DNA of 64,000 nt from Hymenobacter metallicola. Its GTDB lineage: Bacteria; Bacteroidota; Bacteroidia; Cytophagales; Hymenobacteraceae. Location: positions 62,001-126,000 of the forward strand of contig NZ_SRMB01000006.1 in assembly GCF_004745645.1 (NCBI RefSeq), given 5' to 3'. Under the pieces are notes generated by a model. It searched no databases. It was not told the DNA's origin and saw only the letters and a program-made list of their open reading frames with translations. Shown here piece after piece: positions 54,340 to 62,162 of the stretch (position 1 is the first letter of the stretch; each line of letters opens with the position of its first letter). Position numbers and translations under genes: made by a program.

Positions 54340-55319
54340 TGAGCGAAGTGCGGCCGGTGGAGCAGCAACCAGTACTCTATGTATTCGCCGGCCCAAACGG
54401 CGCTGGGAAAAGCACCTTGTTCAACGCAATGGCGGCTCGTAGTCCATCGGTGGAACAGGTGAACGGCGACGTACTGAAACAGCAGAACCCCCAACTCAGC
54501 GGCTTTGACGTGGAGGCGATGACCGCCCAGCGCATCAAAGAGCTACGTGACAGCAGGGTTTCTTTCTCGGTCGAGAGCAACTTAGCCCAGACCAATGACT
54601 ACAAACTGATTCATGGCGCGAAAGCCGCCGGCTACCGCGTTGAGTTGGTGTACGTCAGCTTGGAGTCGGTGCGCGAGTGCCAGGACCGGGTACTGAGCCG
54701 CGTAGCCAAGGGCGGGCACGACGTGCCCCCGGCCATCATCGAGCAGCGGTACCACCAGTCCCTTTCCCTGCTAAAGCAGAACTACAAGGAATTTGACCGC
54801 ATCGAGCTGATAGACAATACCAGTCGTCCATTTCAGCCGGGTGCGCTCATCGAAAAGGGCCTGATAGCTCCTTTGCAGTCACCGCCGCCGGAGTGGGTGA
54901 AGGGTGTCGTGACCCATGTCCAACGGATGGAACGGGTTAACCAGTTTTTAGCCCAACCGGCAGCGGACATGCAGCAGGCAACTATCCGGGTTACGGAAGC
55001 AGCGCGGGCACCCGGTGCCCGCGGCCAGGCCGAGGCAGTACAAGCGGCCGTTCGCATGAGCGGAGCACAGGTAAGCGACGTGCAGCCCGCCGCGGCGTCA
55101 GAGCAGGGCCAGCGGGTTAGCTATCTGAACGTGCAGTACAGCTTGAAAAGCCCGGAGCTAGAGCGCATCAGCACCACGCTTGACGCGGTGCATCGGCAGT
55201 CGGGCAGTGAAGTGATGGAAAGCGCTAAAGACCAGCAGCGCCGCCAGGCCCCAGGCCAGGCGCGGGAGGCCGGGCAAAGCCAGGCAACTGAGCGTGGCCA
55301 GGACCAGCAGGAGCGCTGA
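54339..55319 (+). CDS. Zeta toxin family kinase with added C-terminal domain
   Basis: A 326-residue protein starting at GTG 54339. Residues 12-190 form a zeta toxin fold: FAGPNGAGKST (Walker A, 18-26), QVNGDVLKQQNP, SVESNLA and RVAKGGHDVPPAIIEQRYHQ. Zeta toxins phosphorylate UDP-N-acetylglucosamine or related sugars and stop wall synthesis. Residues about 212-302 are a domain like the repeats of the TOPRIM protein at 1800 (GARGQAEAVQAAV, then SPELERISTTLDAV). The tail is Gln/Arg-rich and disordered. It lies just before the partition operon, as epsilon-zeta does in pSM19035-type plasmids. Confidence 0.88.
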   Translation: MSEVRPVEQQPVLYVFAGPNGAGKSTLFNAMAARSPSVEQVNGDVLKQQNPQLSGFDVEAMTAQRIKELRDSRVSFSVESNLAQTNDYKLIHGAKAAGYRVELVYVSLESVRECQDRVLSRVAKGGHDVPPAIIEQRYHQSLSLLKQNYKEFDRIELIDNTSRPFQPGALIEKGLIAPLQSPPPEWVKGVVTHVQRMERVNQFLAQPAADMQQATIRVTEAARAPGARGQAEAVQAAVRMSGAQVSDVQPAAASEQGQRVSYLNVQYSLKSPELERISTTLDAVHRQSGSEVMESAKDQQRRQAPGQAREAGQSQATERGQDQQER

Positions 55320-55350
55320 CCTCTCCCCTCCCCTACTCAAGTGAATCAAC

Positions 55351-55377
55351 AAAAAGCCCCGGCTTGTCCAAGCCGGG
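55351..55377. terminator. Terminator between convergent genes
   Basis: CCCGGCTT and AAGCCGGG around four bases; followed by TTTTT on the minus strand. It separates the zeta module (+) from the partition operon (-). The remaining bases 55378-55552 hold no gene. Confidence 0.75.
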
Positions 55378-55552
55378 ACTCTTCTATGTCGGGAGGTGCG
55401 TTGCCTCAGAAAGCAGGTTTTTACTGCTGTTCCAACAACAAGGGCAGCCCTGGTAGGAACTGCCCTTGGTTGGCGCTACAGCGCCAGAAAGGAGAAGCCA
55501 AGTGCCGGCGACCAAACCGACGACTTACCCCTAACCAGTGCTGCAAATTACG

Positions 55553-56116
55553 CTATTTACTTTCCGCTGGCTTAGCCGGTAGCTTGCCCTGCTTGCGCAG
55601 CTGCGCTTCGTAGTGCCGATGGGCGGCGACCAGGTACGCCTTTATGCTGACCGGGCTATCCTCCCCTTTGGGTAGCAGCACCAGCGACAGGCGAATCTCA
55701 TTCCAGACGCTTTCCGGGATTTTTACCGAGCGCTCGGTTTCCATCAGCACGGCATCCGGGGCGGCCGGCTTGCGCCCACGCCGGGGCCGCGCAGCGGGGC
55801 TAGCTATTGGAGCGGCTGCCGGCAGTGTGGGGGCCACCGTGGCCATCGCCTGAACAGGCGGTGCTGGCTGGCTGGTCGATGCAGCTGCAGGCTCAGGAGC
55901 CGCTGCGGGAGCCGGCGTTGGCTCCGGAGCCAACGGCGCATCGACCGGAGCCAGTGGGGCTACTGCAGGGTCGGCTACCGCCGGCGCAGCGTCAGCAGCC
56001 GTGGCACTGGCTGATTTGACCAGCTCCCCATCCATGCCTGCCCGGGCCTGATTCCGTCGCTCAGCAGAAACGGGAATACGCTGCCGAGGCTCGATTTTCG
56101 GTTTCTCGATACCCAT
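55553..56116 (-). CDS. Putative centromere-binding protein with RHH-like domain
   Basis: A 187-residue protein, 3 bp downstream of parA. Residues about 35-108 are Ala/Pro-rich and disordered. A basic AT-hook-like patch (RPRRGRKP, 110-117) precedes a ribbon-helix-helix-like domain, RSVKIPESVWNEIRLSLVLL followed by SPVSIKAYLVAAHRHYEAQL (129-173). RHH proteins such as omega and ParG bind short tandem repeats and recruit ParA; here the octamer array at 56960-57450 is the obvious target. It is also similar in plan to DUF3408 proteins of Bacteroides transfer elements. Confidence 0.65.
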   Translation of the reverse strand: MGIEKPKIEPRQRIPVSAERRNQARAGMDGELVKSASATAADAAPAVADPAVAPLAPVDAPLAPEPTPAPAAAPEPAAASTSQPAPPVQAMATVAPTLPAAAPIASPAARPRRGRKPAAPDAVLMETERSVKIPESVWNEIRLSLVLLPKGEDSPVSIKAYLVAAHRHYEAQLRKQGKLPAKPAESK

Positions 56117-56119
56117 TGC

Positions 56120-56896
56120 TTAGTTGGTTTTAGTGGTTGACGTATCGGCCGACTCGCTGATCTGGCTCCCGGCTTTGCGCTGGGGCAAGCCCAGGCGTTC
56201 TATTAGTTCCTCACACACGCGGCGTATTTCGGCATCCGTGTCCTTGTTGCCGCCAGCGTAGGTGCGGTAGGTAGGGTTGAGCAAGCTATAGAGCGTCGAG
56301 GCCCGGCTGTAGGCGGTGCGCAGGCCCAGGGAGGAGTTGAGGCGCGAGAGGCCCAGCCCGTCTATGTACTCATCCATGTCCTTTTCTTCCCGCCGGCCGG
56401 CAACGCGCTTGGTTGGGAGGCCGAAGTATTGAAAATCCAGTTGGGCTTCCTCCGCAGACTGCTTGATAGCTTCCAGAATGCCCATAAACTCCGCCGTAGA
56501 GGCCCGGTCCAGGTAATCCGATACCAGGGGCACAATTACCGCGTCGCAGGCCGTGAGCGCGTTGAAAACATCGTCGCCATCGGCCCGGCCGGGTACGTCG
56601 ATGATGATAAGGTCGTAATCCTGATTATCGGGATTGTCGATGAACTCGAAAATCTTATCCAGGGCCAGCGGGAATACATCGTAGGGGTACTTAGCCGCCG
56701 GGTCGGTTTTCTGAAGGTTAGCTAGGTTGTGCGCGTCCAGCTGAGCACGGGTTTTGACGATGCTCTGCTGATAGTCGCAATCCAGAACGGCAATCTTTAG
56801 CCCATACTCAGTGGCCAGGGGAGCGGCGAGCACGAGTAGCAGGGTTGATTTACCGGAGCCGCCTTTTTGAGTGGCAAAGCTGATAATTTTGGGCAT
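56120..56896 (-). CDS. parA: ParA family partition ATPase
   Basis: A 258-residue Walker-type ATPase with the deviant P-loop KGGSGKST (11-18), AVLDCDYQQS and DLIIIDVPGRADGD. It drives plasmid segregation by gradients on the nucleoid. The long gene-free stretch upstream carries the repeat array, and the RHH-like gene follows, the layout of type Ib partition loci. Confidence 0.93.
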   Translation of the reverse strand: MPKIISFATQKGGSGKSTLLLVLAAPLATEYGLKIAVLDCDYQQSIVKTRAQLDAHNLANLQKTDPAAKYPYDVFPLALDKIFEFIDNPDNQDYDLIIIDVPGRADGDDVFNALTACDAVIVPLVSDYLDRASTAEFMGILEAIKQSAEEAQLDFQYFGLPTKRVAGRREEKDMDEYIDGLGLSRLNSSLGLRTAYSRASTLYSLLNPTYRTYAGGNKDTDAEIRRVCEELIERLGLPQRKAGSQISESADTSTTKTN

Positions 56897-56959
56897 GGGT
56901 TTACTGGTTAGGGTTAAAGAACTTTACGCCGGGTGGTCAGTCAGGCGGATAGCGCAAAC

Positions 56960-57450
56960 ATACATAGAAAGTGGCGAAGTAGTTACGTGGCGAAGTAGCG
57001 ATGAGGTGAGGTAGTTAAGTAGCGACGTAGCGATAAATCTAAGTATTTAAGTAGCGATGTAGTGAAGTAGCGAATTAAATATGGTGATAAAGGGTAGCGA
57101 AGTAGTCAAGTGGTGAAGTAGCGAAAAAATGAGAACATTGATATAGCGTCGGTAGCGAAGTAGTCAGGTAGCGAAGTAGTGAAGAAATGCCAATGAACTA
57201 ACAATTTAAGTAGCGAAGTAGCGAAGTAGCCAAGTAGTGAGGTAGTGAATAATCAGATAGTACGTTGCAATGCCATTAGGTTTATAGGTAGCGATGTAGT
57301 CAAGTAGCGAGGTAGCGAAGAAATTAAATGATAGCTTGATGTTTAATTTTTATAGGTAGCGAAGTAGTTAAGTAGCGAGGTAGCGAATACTGATGCAATA
57401 GATGTAATCAGAGGATTGTTTAAAGTAGCGAAGTGGTGAAGTAGTGAGTA
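56960..57450. repeat. Octamer array, predicted centromere
   Basis: Eight clusters of tandem 8-bp units of consensus (A/G)GTAGCGA (variants AGTAGTGA, AGTAGTCA, AGTAGTTA). Most clusters hold four units, one has five; cluster centres lie about 50-85 bp apart with AT-rich DNA between. Examples: 57290-57325 and 57354-57388. The units are all in the same orientation. The array fills most of the 1-kb stretch between parA and the mobilization genes. Confidence 0.85.
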
Positions 57451-57745
57451 AATGATTAAAGAGGGATTACAGCGTCACCAAGGGGTTTCTAGCAGAAAGG
57501 TGAAAAGCGGTTAGTAAAAGGCCACGCAGGCTCTTCTCCCAATAGCCCAATTGGTGCAACATATCAAATAGAAGGTGGCGCATCAGAAAAGAAGGAGAGC
57601 CCCAGTCCGGGCTGTGGGGTAGTAATTCTAACTAGTAGCTTAGCGGTAGTCTTAGCAATAGTGGCAGCTGGTGATTTCACGGCCGTAGACAACATCGGGC
57701 AGGCAAAGCCGTAATGATATTCGTTCACTTCTTTTTAGCAAGAAG

Positions 57746-57809
57746 AGTAACACAAACACAGCGCTAAAGCACTGTATTTGTGTTACTTGAATTTCAGCAG
57801 AGCTGAAAT
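57746..57809. other. oriT-like region: two inverted repeats before the mobilization genes
   Basis: A 16-bp inverted repeat with one mismatch (57746-57761 and 57772-57787) is followed by a perfect 8-bp one (57791-57798 and 57802-57809). They lie 100-160 bp before the BfmA-like and relaxase genes, where a transfer origin is expected. The nick site cannot be named. Bases 57451-57745 hold nothing I recognise. Confidence 0.55.
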
Positions 57810-57905
57810 AATGTGACTATTATACTTAATAGTCTGATATACAGTATGTATTTGCTCACAAGATATCGTTGAATCGTAGTTTTAGCCACTGTTTCAGTTG
57901 TAGAA

Positions 57906-58430
57906 ATGGCCAAAGAGCAGAAGCCGCAGATTCGGGTAAATGCAACCAGCCATAGGGCCGCCGCGAAAGCCGCCACCCGGCTGAAAATGAGTCTTGGTGA
58001 ATACACTGAGGCAGCGTTGGACTACTTCACAAGCCGGCAACTCAACCCAGCGGACGATGTGGCCCGCGAGGGTCAGCTAATCATGCAGCAGGTGAAGAAG
58101 CTAGGCGACCGGGTTTTCAGCTATATGCAGGAGGAGGAGCGCAGCTTACTACTCCCCATGCTGGAAGAAATGCTGCGGTCCCGTATCACGCTGGAGCGGG
58201 TTCTACGGATGAATGAAATCCTGGTAAACAACCTGAATGGCCAGTTGAGCCTACTCAATGAAGGACAATTGGCGGCGCACCGGGAGACGCTAAAGAAGCT
58301 ACGGCAGCAGAATGACGAGGCCATAGAGCGTCAGCTAAAAGAGGCGCTGACCGGTGCTCAATCCATTAGTTCAGGCAAGACAGTAGGGGAGGGGCAGCCG
58401 GGTAAAAAGGATACCGAACCGAGTAGCTAA
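57906..58430 (+). CDS. BfmA/BtgA-like mobilization protein
   Basis: A 174-residue protein. The N-terminus is RHH-like (QIRVNATSHRAAAKAATRLK; MSLGEYTEAALDYFTSRQ), followed by a long helical part. It resembles BfmA/BtgA, the accessory DNA-binding component of Bacteroides relaxosomes. The relaxase gene starts 7 bp after its stop, so the two form a unit. Confidence 0.85.
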   Translation: MAKEQKPQIRVNATSHRAAAKAATRLKMSLGEYTEAALDYFTSRQLNPADDVAREGQLIMQQVKKLGDRVFSYMQEEERSLLLPMLEEMLRSRITLERVLRMNEILVNNLNGQLSLLNEGQLAAHRETLKKLRQQNDEAIERQLKEALTGAQSISSGKTVGEGQPGKKDTEPSS

Positions 58431-58436
58431 GCCAGC

Positions 58437-59456
58437 ATGTACGTTAAGCTAATCAACCCCGCGACGCACGGTAAAGCCGCTTATAATAACAGCGGCAGCA
58501 GCGCGCAGACGCTCAATTATCTGAAGCAGGAAGCGGCTAAAGATGGGCAGACAGCAACGTTTTTCGGGGCTGACCGCGACGGGATTGAAGCGGCAGAACT
58601 GATGCAGGAAATCGACACTAACGTGAAAGGATTGCGGGCGGATGATGCCAAGTTTTACTCGTTGGTGATTAGCCCCAGCGCCGACGAGTTGGAGCATATC
58701 GGTAATGACGAACAGAAGCTGAAAGCCTACACGCGGGCAGTGATGGAGCAGTACGCCGGCAACTTTAACCTAAAGGAAGGACGGCAGCTGCGCAGTGAGG
58801 ATTTGGTTTGGGGGGCCACAATCCACCAGGACAGGAGCTACCGGGGCACTGACCCCGAAGTGGCCGCCGGCCAAGCTCAGACGGGCGAGAAGAAGTCTGG
58901 TCTGCAAACGCATATTCACGTCATCGTGAGTGCCCGCGACCGGAGCCAGAAGATAAGCCTCAACCCCGCCGGCCGCCGGCAGCGGTTCGACTTAATCAAC
59001 TGGCAGACCCAGGCGGGCAAGCAGTTCGAGAAGCAGTTTGCCTACACCGCGCAGGAGCACGAAAAGGTAAAGGTCAAGCCGCGTGATGCCAGCCGCGATG
59101 CCAGCCGCGCCGCCAAGATTGGGGAGCGGATTGCGGTACTGAACAAGCAGGTGCTAAAGGCGCAGCAGCTTGACCCAGCGCGGGTGCAGAAGATAGCCCA
59201 GGGCCGCGAGTACGATAAGACCTTTTACCGTTCACTGGCCACCGTCGAACGCCGGGCGAAGGCGGGGGAGCCCATTGATAACGCGTACCACCTGTTGACC
59301 ACCGGCCGGGAGCAGCCTCAGCAGCAGCAAGCGGCTACCAGTGCCCTCCGCGCCTTGCAACAGGCCGTCCGTTCCGGCCGGGGCCGCGACGAGCAGACCG
59401 AGAGCATCGGCGAGAAGCGAGGCCGCACAGCCGGCGAGCTTGATATTGAAATGTAG
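58437..59456 (+). CDS. Relaxase (DUF5712/MobB-like)
   Basis: A 339-residue protein with the metal-binding LQTHIHVIVSARD motif (H159 and H161), and the N-terminal pattern MYVKLINPATHGKAAYNN of DUF5712 mobilization proteins. It would nick the transfer origin and stay linked to the strand. The C-terminal third is basic and Gln-rich. Followed by the coupling protein after 48 bp. Confidence 0.85.
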   Translation: MYVKLINPATHGKAAYNNSGSSAQTLNYLKQEAAKDGQTATFFGADRDGIEAAELMQEIDTNVKGLRADDAKFYSLVISPSADELEHIGNDEQKLKAYTRAVMEQYAGNFNLKEGRQLRSEDLVWGATIHQDRSYRGTDPEVAAGQAQTGEKKSGLQTHIHVIVSARDRSQKISLNPAGRRQRFDLINWQTQAGKQFEKQFAYTAQEHEKVKVKPRDASRDASRAAKIGERIAVLNKQVLKAQQLDPARVQKIAQGREYDKTFYRSLATVERRAKAGEPIDNAYHLLTTGREQPQQQQAATSALRALQQAVRSGRGRDEQTESIGEKRGRTAGELDIEM

Positions 59457-59504
59457 CGCCACCACCTAAAACGCTTATTCTTTCCAATAACCATCTACAC
59501 AGTT

Positions 59505-61790
59505 ATGTCTAGCCAACCACCCAGGGCTGCACCCAACACCCAGAACGTCGGGCTGATTTTCGCCCTGCTACTGCTGGCCATCATCGGCGGCGAGTATTAC
59601 ACGCTGCTGCATCGTGACGAGGTAGCCCAGGCCCGCGCCGTGCAGCTCACCCAGCCCGAGATAAAGGCCCTTACTCCCAAGGAAAAACTAGCCGCCCGGA
59701 TTGCCGCCATCAACGAGCGCCAGCGGCAGCGCAGGATTGCCAAGGCGCAGCTCGAAGCTGGCCAGGTAGTAGGGGAGGGGGGAGCACAGGCTGCCGTATC
59801 CGCGACTCACGCCACCGACCAGGCGCTGAGTAAAAGCGTGGCCCGCGCCGAGGCTGTAGCGAAGGCGGGCCAGGGGTTCAAGTCGAAGCTGCTGGTGAAG
59901 GCGGCCAAGTTCTACGGCCCGGCCGGGGTGTGGCTGCGGGCACTGCTGCTGCTGGCGGGCCTCGTGCTGGTGTTCGTGCAGAAGACTCCGGCCACGGTGC
60001 CAGGCAAGCCAAAACGCAAGCCCATCAACCAAAAGGCATTCCGCGTGGTGGCCGGAACAGGCGCGGCTGTGTTCCTTATTGCTGGCTACGTGCTGCTGAA
60101 TATGCACCACTACACGCCCGGCTTTATCACGTTCGGGTATCCGGGTGCCGCTACGGCCGTACTGGCCAGCGGTGGGCTGGTAGGGCTGTTGTGGGCCACT
60201 ACCAAGCGCCCGGCCTTCGGGCTGACCACCGAGCGCAAGAAGATAGAAACGCCGGACGGCATCTATTTCCGCACGGCAGATGGCGGTTGGATAACCATTG
60301 CCAACCCGTACCGGGGCACGCTGGTACTGGGCGGGGCCGGCGCGGGCAAGACCTTCTCGATAGGGGAGCCGATGGTAGAGCAGTTTGCCTACAAGAATTT
60401 CGCCGGCCTCATCTACGACTTTAAGTTTCCGGTGCTGGCGGAAACCGCGCAGAAAGCGTTGGTTCTGGCCGAGCGCCAGCGGGAGAAAGAGAAGCAGCAG
60501 GCGTCCAAGTACGCTGGCAGCATGATGGGCAAGGCCACGGCTAAGCTGACCACTGCCGAGCAGGAGCAGGACGAGCCGCCGGTACAGCTGCACATCATCA
60601 ACTTCCGGGACCTGACGCGCAGTGAGCGGGTGAACCCGCTGCGGCCCGATGATATGCCCGTGGTGGCCTTTGCTGAGGAATACAGCCGGGCTATCATCAA
60701 TAACCTGAATCCATCCAGCATCCGCAAGATGGAGTTCTTCGATACCAGCGCCGTGGCGTATCTGACCAGCATCATCTGGTTTTACCGCAAGCACTACCCG
60801 GCGCTGTGCACCATTCCCCACGTCGTCGCTACGGCGATGCACGACGACTTTAAGCACGTGCTGAGTATGCTCGACACGGACCTGGAGAGTGGCGACCTGG
60901 CCAGGTCCATCATTACTGCCGTGAAGCAAAAAGCGGAGAAGCAGATAGCCGCCGTAGTGGGCACGCTGCAGGTGATTCTAACCCGGATTAACAGCCCGCA
61001 AATCGTGTGGGTGCTGACGCCCAACGAAGCCGAGGGGGAAGGCTTCTCGCTCAATCTGAATGACCCGAAGGCCCCTAAGCTGCTGTGCATCGGCAATGAC
61101 CCCACCCTGAAGGAGACATTCTCGCCGGTGGTCTCGTGCGTGATAACGGTAGCGCTAAAGCTGATGAACCAGCAGCGCAAGCACCGCAGCTACGTGTTCC
61201 TCGACGAGGCCGCGACCATCTATGTGCCCGGCCTGGAGGTGATTCCGGCCACGGCCCGTAGCAACAAGGTGGCGATGGTGTACATGACGCAGGACCTGAG
61301 CCAGATGACGGATGCCTACGGCAAGGAAAAGATGCAGGTGATGGTGTCGAACCTGAACAACCAGTTTTTCGGCAAGGTCAACTCGCTGGAAACGGCCAAG
61401 TTCATTTCGGAGCTGGTAGGCCGCGAGGACAAGGAAATGATAAGCACCAGCACCGGCACGAGCCAGGGCGGTACCGGCAGCCGCAACAGCAGTTCCAACC
61501 AAAGCACCAGCTACCAGGAGCGCAACCTCGTTCGGGTGCAGGATACCATCGGCTTGCAGCAGGGGGAGTTCATTGGGCAGACGGTGGAAACCGAGAGCAC
61601 CTTTTTCCAAGGGACTATCACCCGGCCCGAGTGGACGGGGGAGCAGTTTCCCCTGCACCCGATGGTGAGTTTTGGCGGGCCAGACGACGACCCGGAGAAG
61701 GCCCTGGCCGACGCGGTGCAGGAGAATTTCATGCGGGTGCGTCAGGAGGTGCGGGATACGTTGGCCCTGCACGTAAACACCTTAGCATGA
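59505..61790 (+). CDS. VirD4/TraG-like type IV coupling protein
   Basis: A 761-residue inner membrane ATPase. Four hydrophobic spans lie in the first 235 residues, then Walker A in LGGAGAGKTFSIGEP (about 275-290) and Walker B in YVFLDEAATIYVPG (about 563-575). The C-terminal ~110 residues are Gly/Ser-rich then acidic. It links the relaxosome to the mating channel. No VirB-type channel genes lie in the window, so the plasmid is mobilizable from what is seen, or the rest lies outside. Confidence 0.93.
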   Translation: MSSQPPRAAPNTQNVGLIFALLLLAIIGGEYYTLLHRDEVAQARAVQLTQPEIKALTPKEKLAARIAAINERQRQRRIAKAQLEAGQVVGEGGAQAAVSATHATDQALSKSVARAEAVAKAGQGFKSKLLVKAAKFYGPAGVWLRALLLLAGLVLVFVQKTPATVPGKPKRKPINQKAFRVVAGTGAAVFLIAGYVLLNMHHYTPGFITFGYPGAATAVLASGGLVGLLWATTKRPAFGLTTERKKIETPDGIYFRTADGGWITIANPYRGTLVLGGAGAGKTFSIGEPMVEQFAYKNFAGLIYDFKFPVLAETAQKALVLAERQREKEKQQASKYAGSMMGKATAKLTTAEQEQDEPPVQLHIINFRDLTRSERVNPLRPDDMPVVAFAEEYSRAIINNLNPSSIRKMEFFDTSAVAYLTSIIWFYRKHYPALCTIPHVVATAMHDDFKHVLSMLDTDLESGDLARSIITAVKQKAEKQIAAVVGTLQVILTRINSPQIVWVLTPNEAEGEGFSLNLNDPKAPKLLCIGNDPTLKETFSPVVSCVITVALKLMNQQRKHRSYVFLDEAATIYVPGLEVIPATARSNKVAMVYMTQDLSQMTDAYGKEKMQVMVSNLNNQFFGKVNSLETAKFISELVGREDKEMISTSTGTSQGGTGSRNSSSNQSTSYQERNLVRVQDTIGLQQGEFIGQTVETESTFFQGTITRPEWTGEQFPLHPMVSFGGPDDDPEKALADAVQENFMRVRQEVRDTLALHVNTLA

Positions 61791-61816
61791 GGGGCAAAAA
61801 TTGCTGCTGAATAACC

Positions 61817-61859
61817 CGAAAAAGGGCTAAAAAGCGACGTTCAGGCCCTGTTTTTCGTT
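61817..61859 (+). terminator. Hairpin after the coupling protein gene
   Basis: CGAAAAAGGGC pairs with GCCCTGTTTTTCG (one two-base bulge) 27 bp after the stop; the 3' arm is U-rich. Confidence 0.65.
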
Positions 61860-61892
61860 TAAGTGATATCCACTCTCTCTTACCAGAATTCT

Positions 61893-62144
61893 ATGCAAGT
61901 ACCTACGTTTGCCCCCGCCGCCGCCGGCTTAACGCCCGAGCAGCTGAGCGCCCGCCAGGAGCGGGAGCGCCACGCCTCCAACTCGGTTTCTATTCTGATG
62001 AGCAACGGCCCCGCGCCCAGCGAGGAGGTAATGGCCCTGATGCAGCGCTACGTCGATGGGGAACTGACCTTAGACCAGGTGGACGAGCTGAACCGCGCCC
62101 GCCTGCAGGCCAAGTACGGCACGCCGGCAGCAACTGAGCAGTAA
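61893..62144 (+). CDS. VbhA-like Fic antitoxin, inhibitory motif altered
   Basis: An 83-residue protein starting at ATG 61893 (an upstream GTG at 61863 is less likely). It fits class I Fic antitoxins by size, position and the end ALMQRYVDGELTLDQVDEL. In the inhibitory helix, where VbhA has (S/T)xxxE(G/N), this protein reads SILMSN (S33-N38), so the glutamate is replaced by serine 37. It precedes the Fic gene by 18 bp. Confidence 0.8.
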   Translation: MQVPTFAPAAAGLTPEQLSARQERERHASNSVSILMSNGPAPSEEVMALMQRYVDGELTLDQVDELNRARLQAKYGTPAATEQ

Positions 62145-62162
62145 CCTGCAAGCACCCAGCGA

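Noticed and set aside
56960-57450. Repeats taken as a CRISPR array
   Set aside because: The repeated unit is only 8 bp, arranged in tandem clusters without spacers of constant size, and no cas genes are present.
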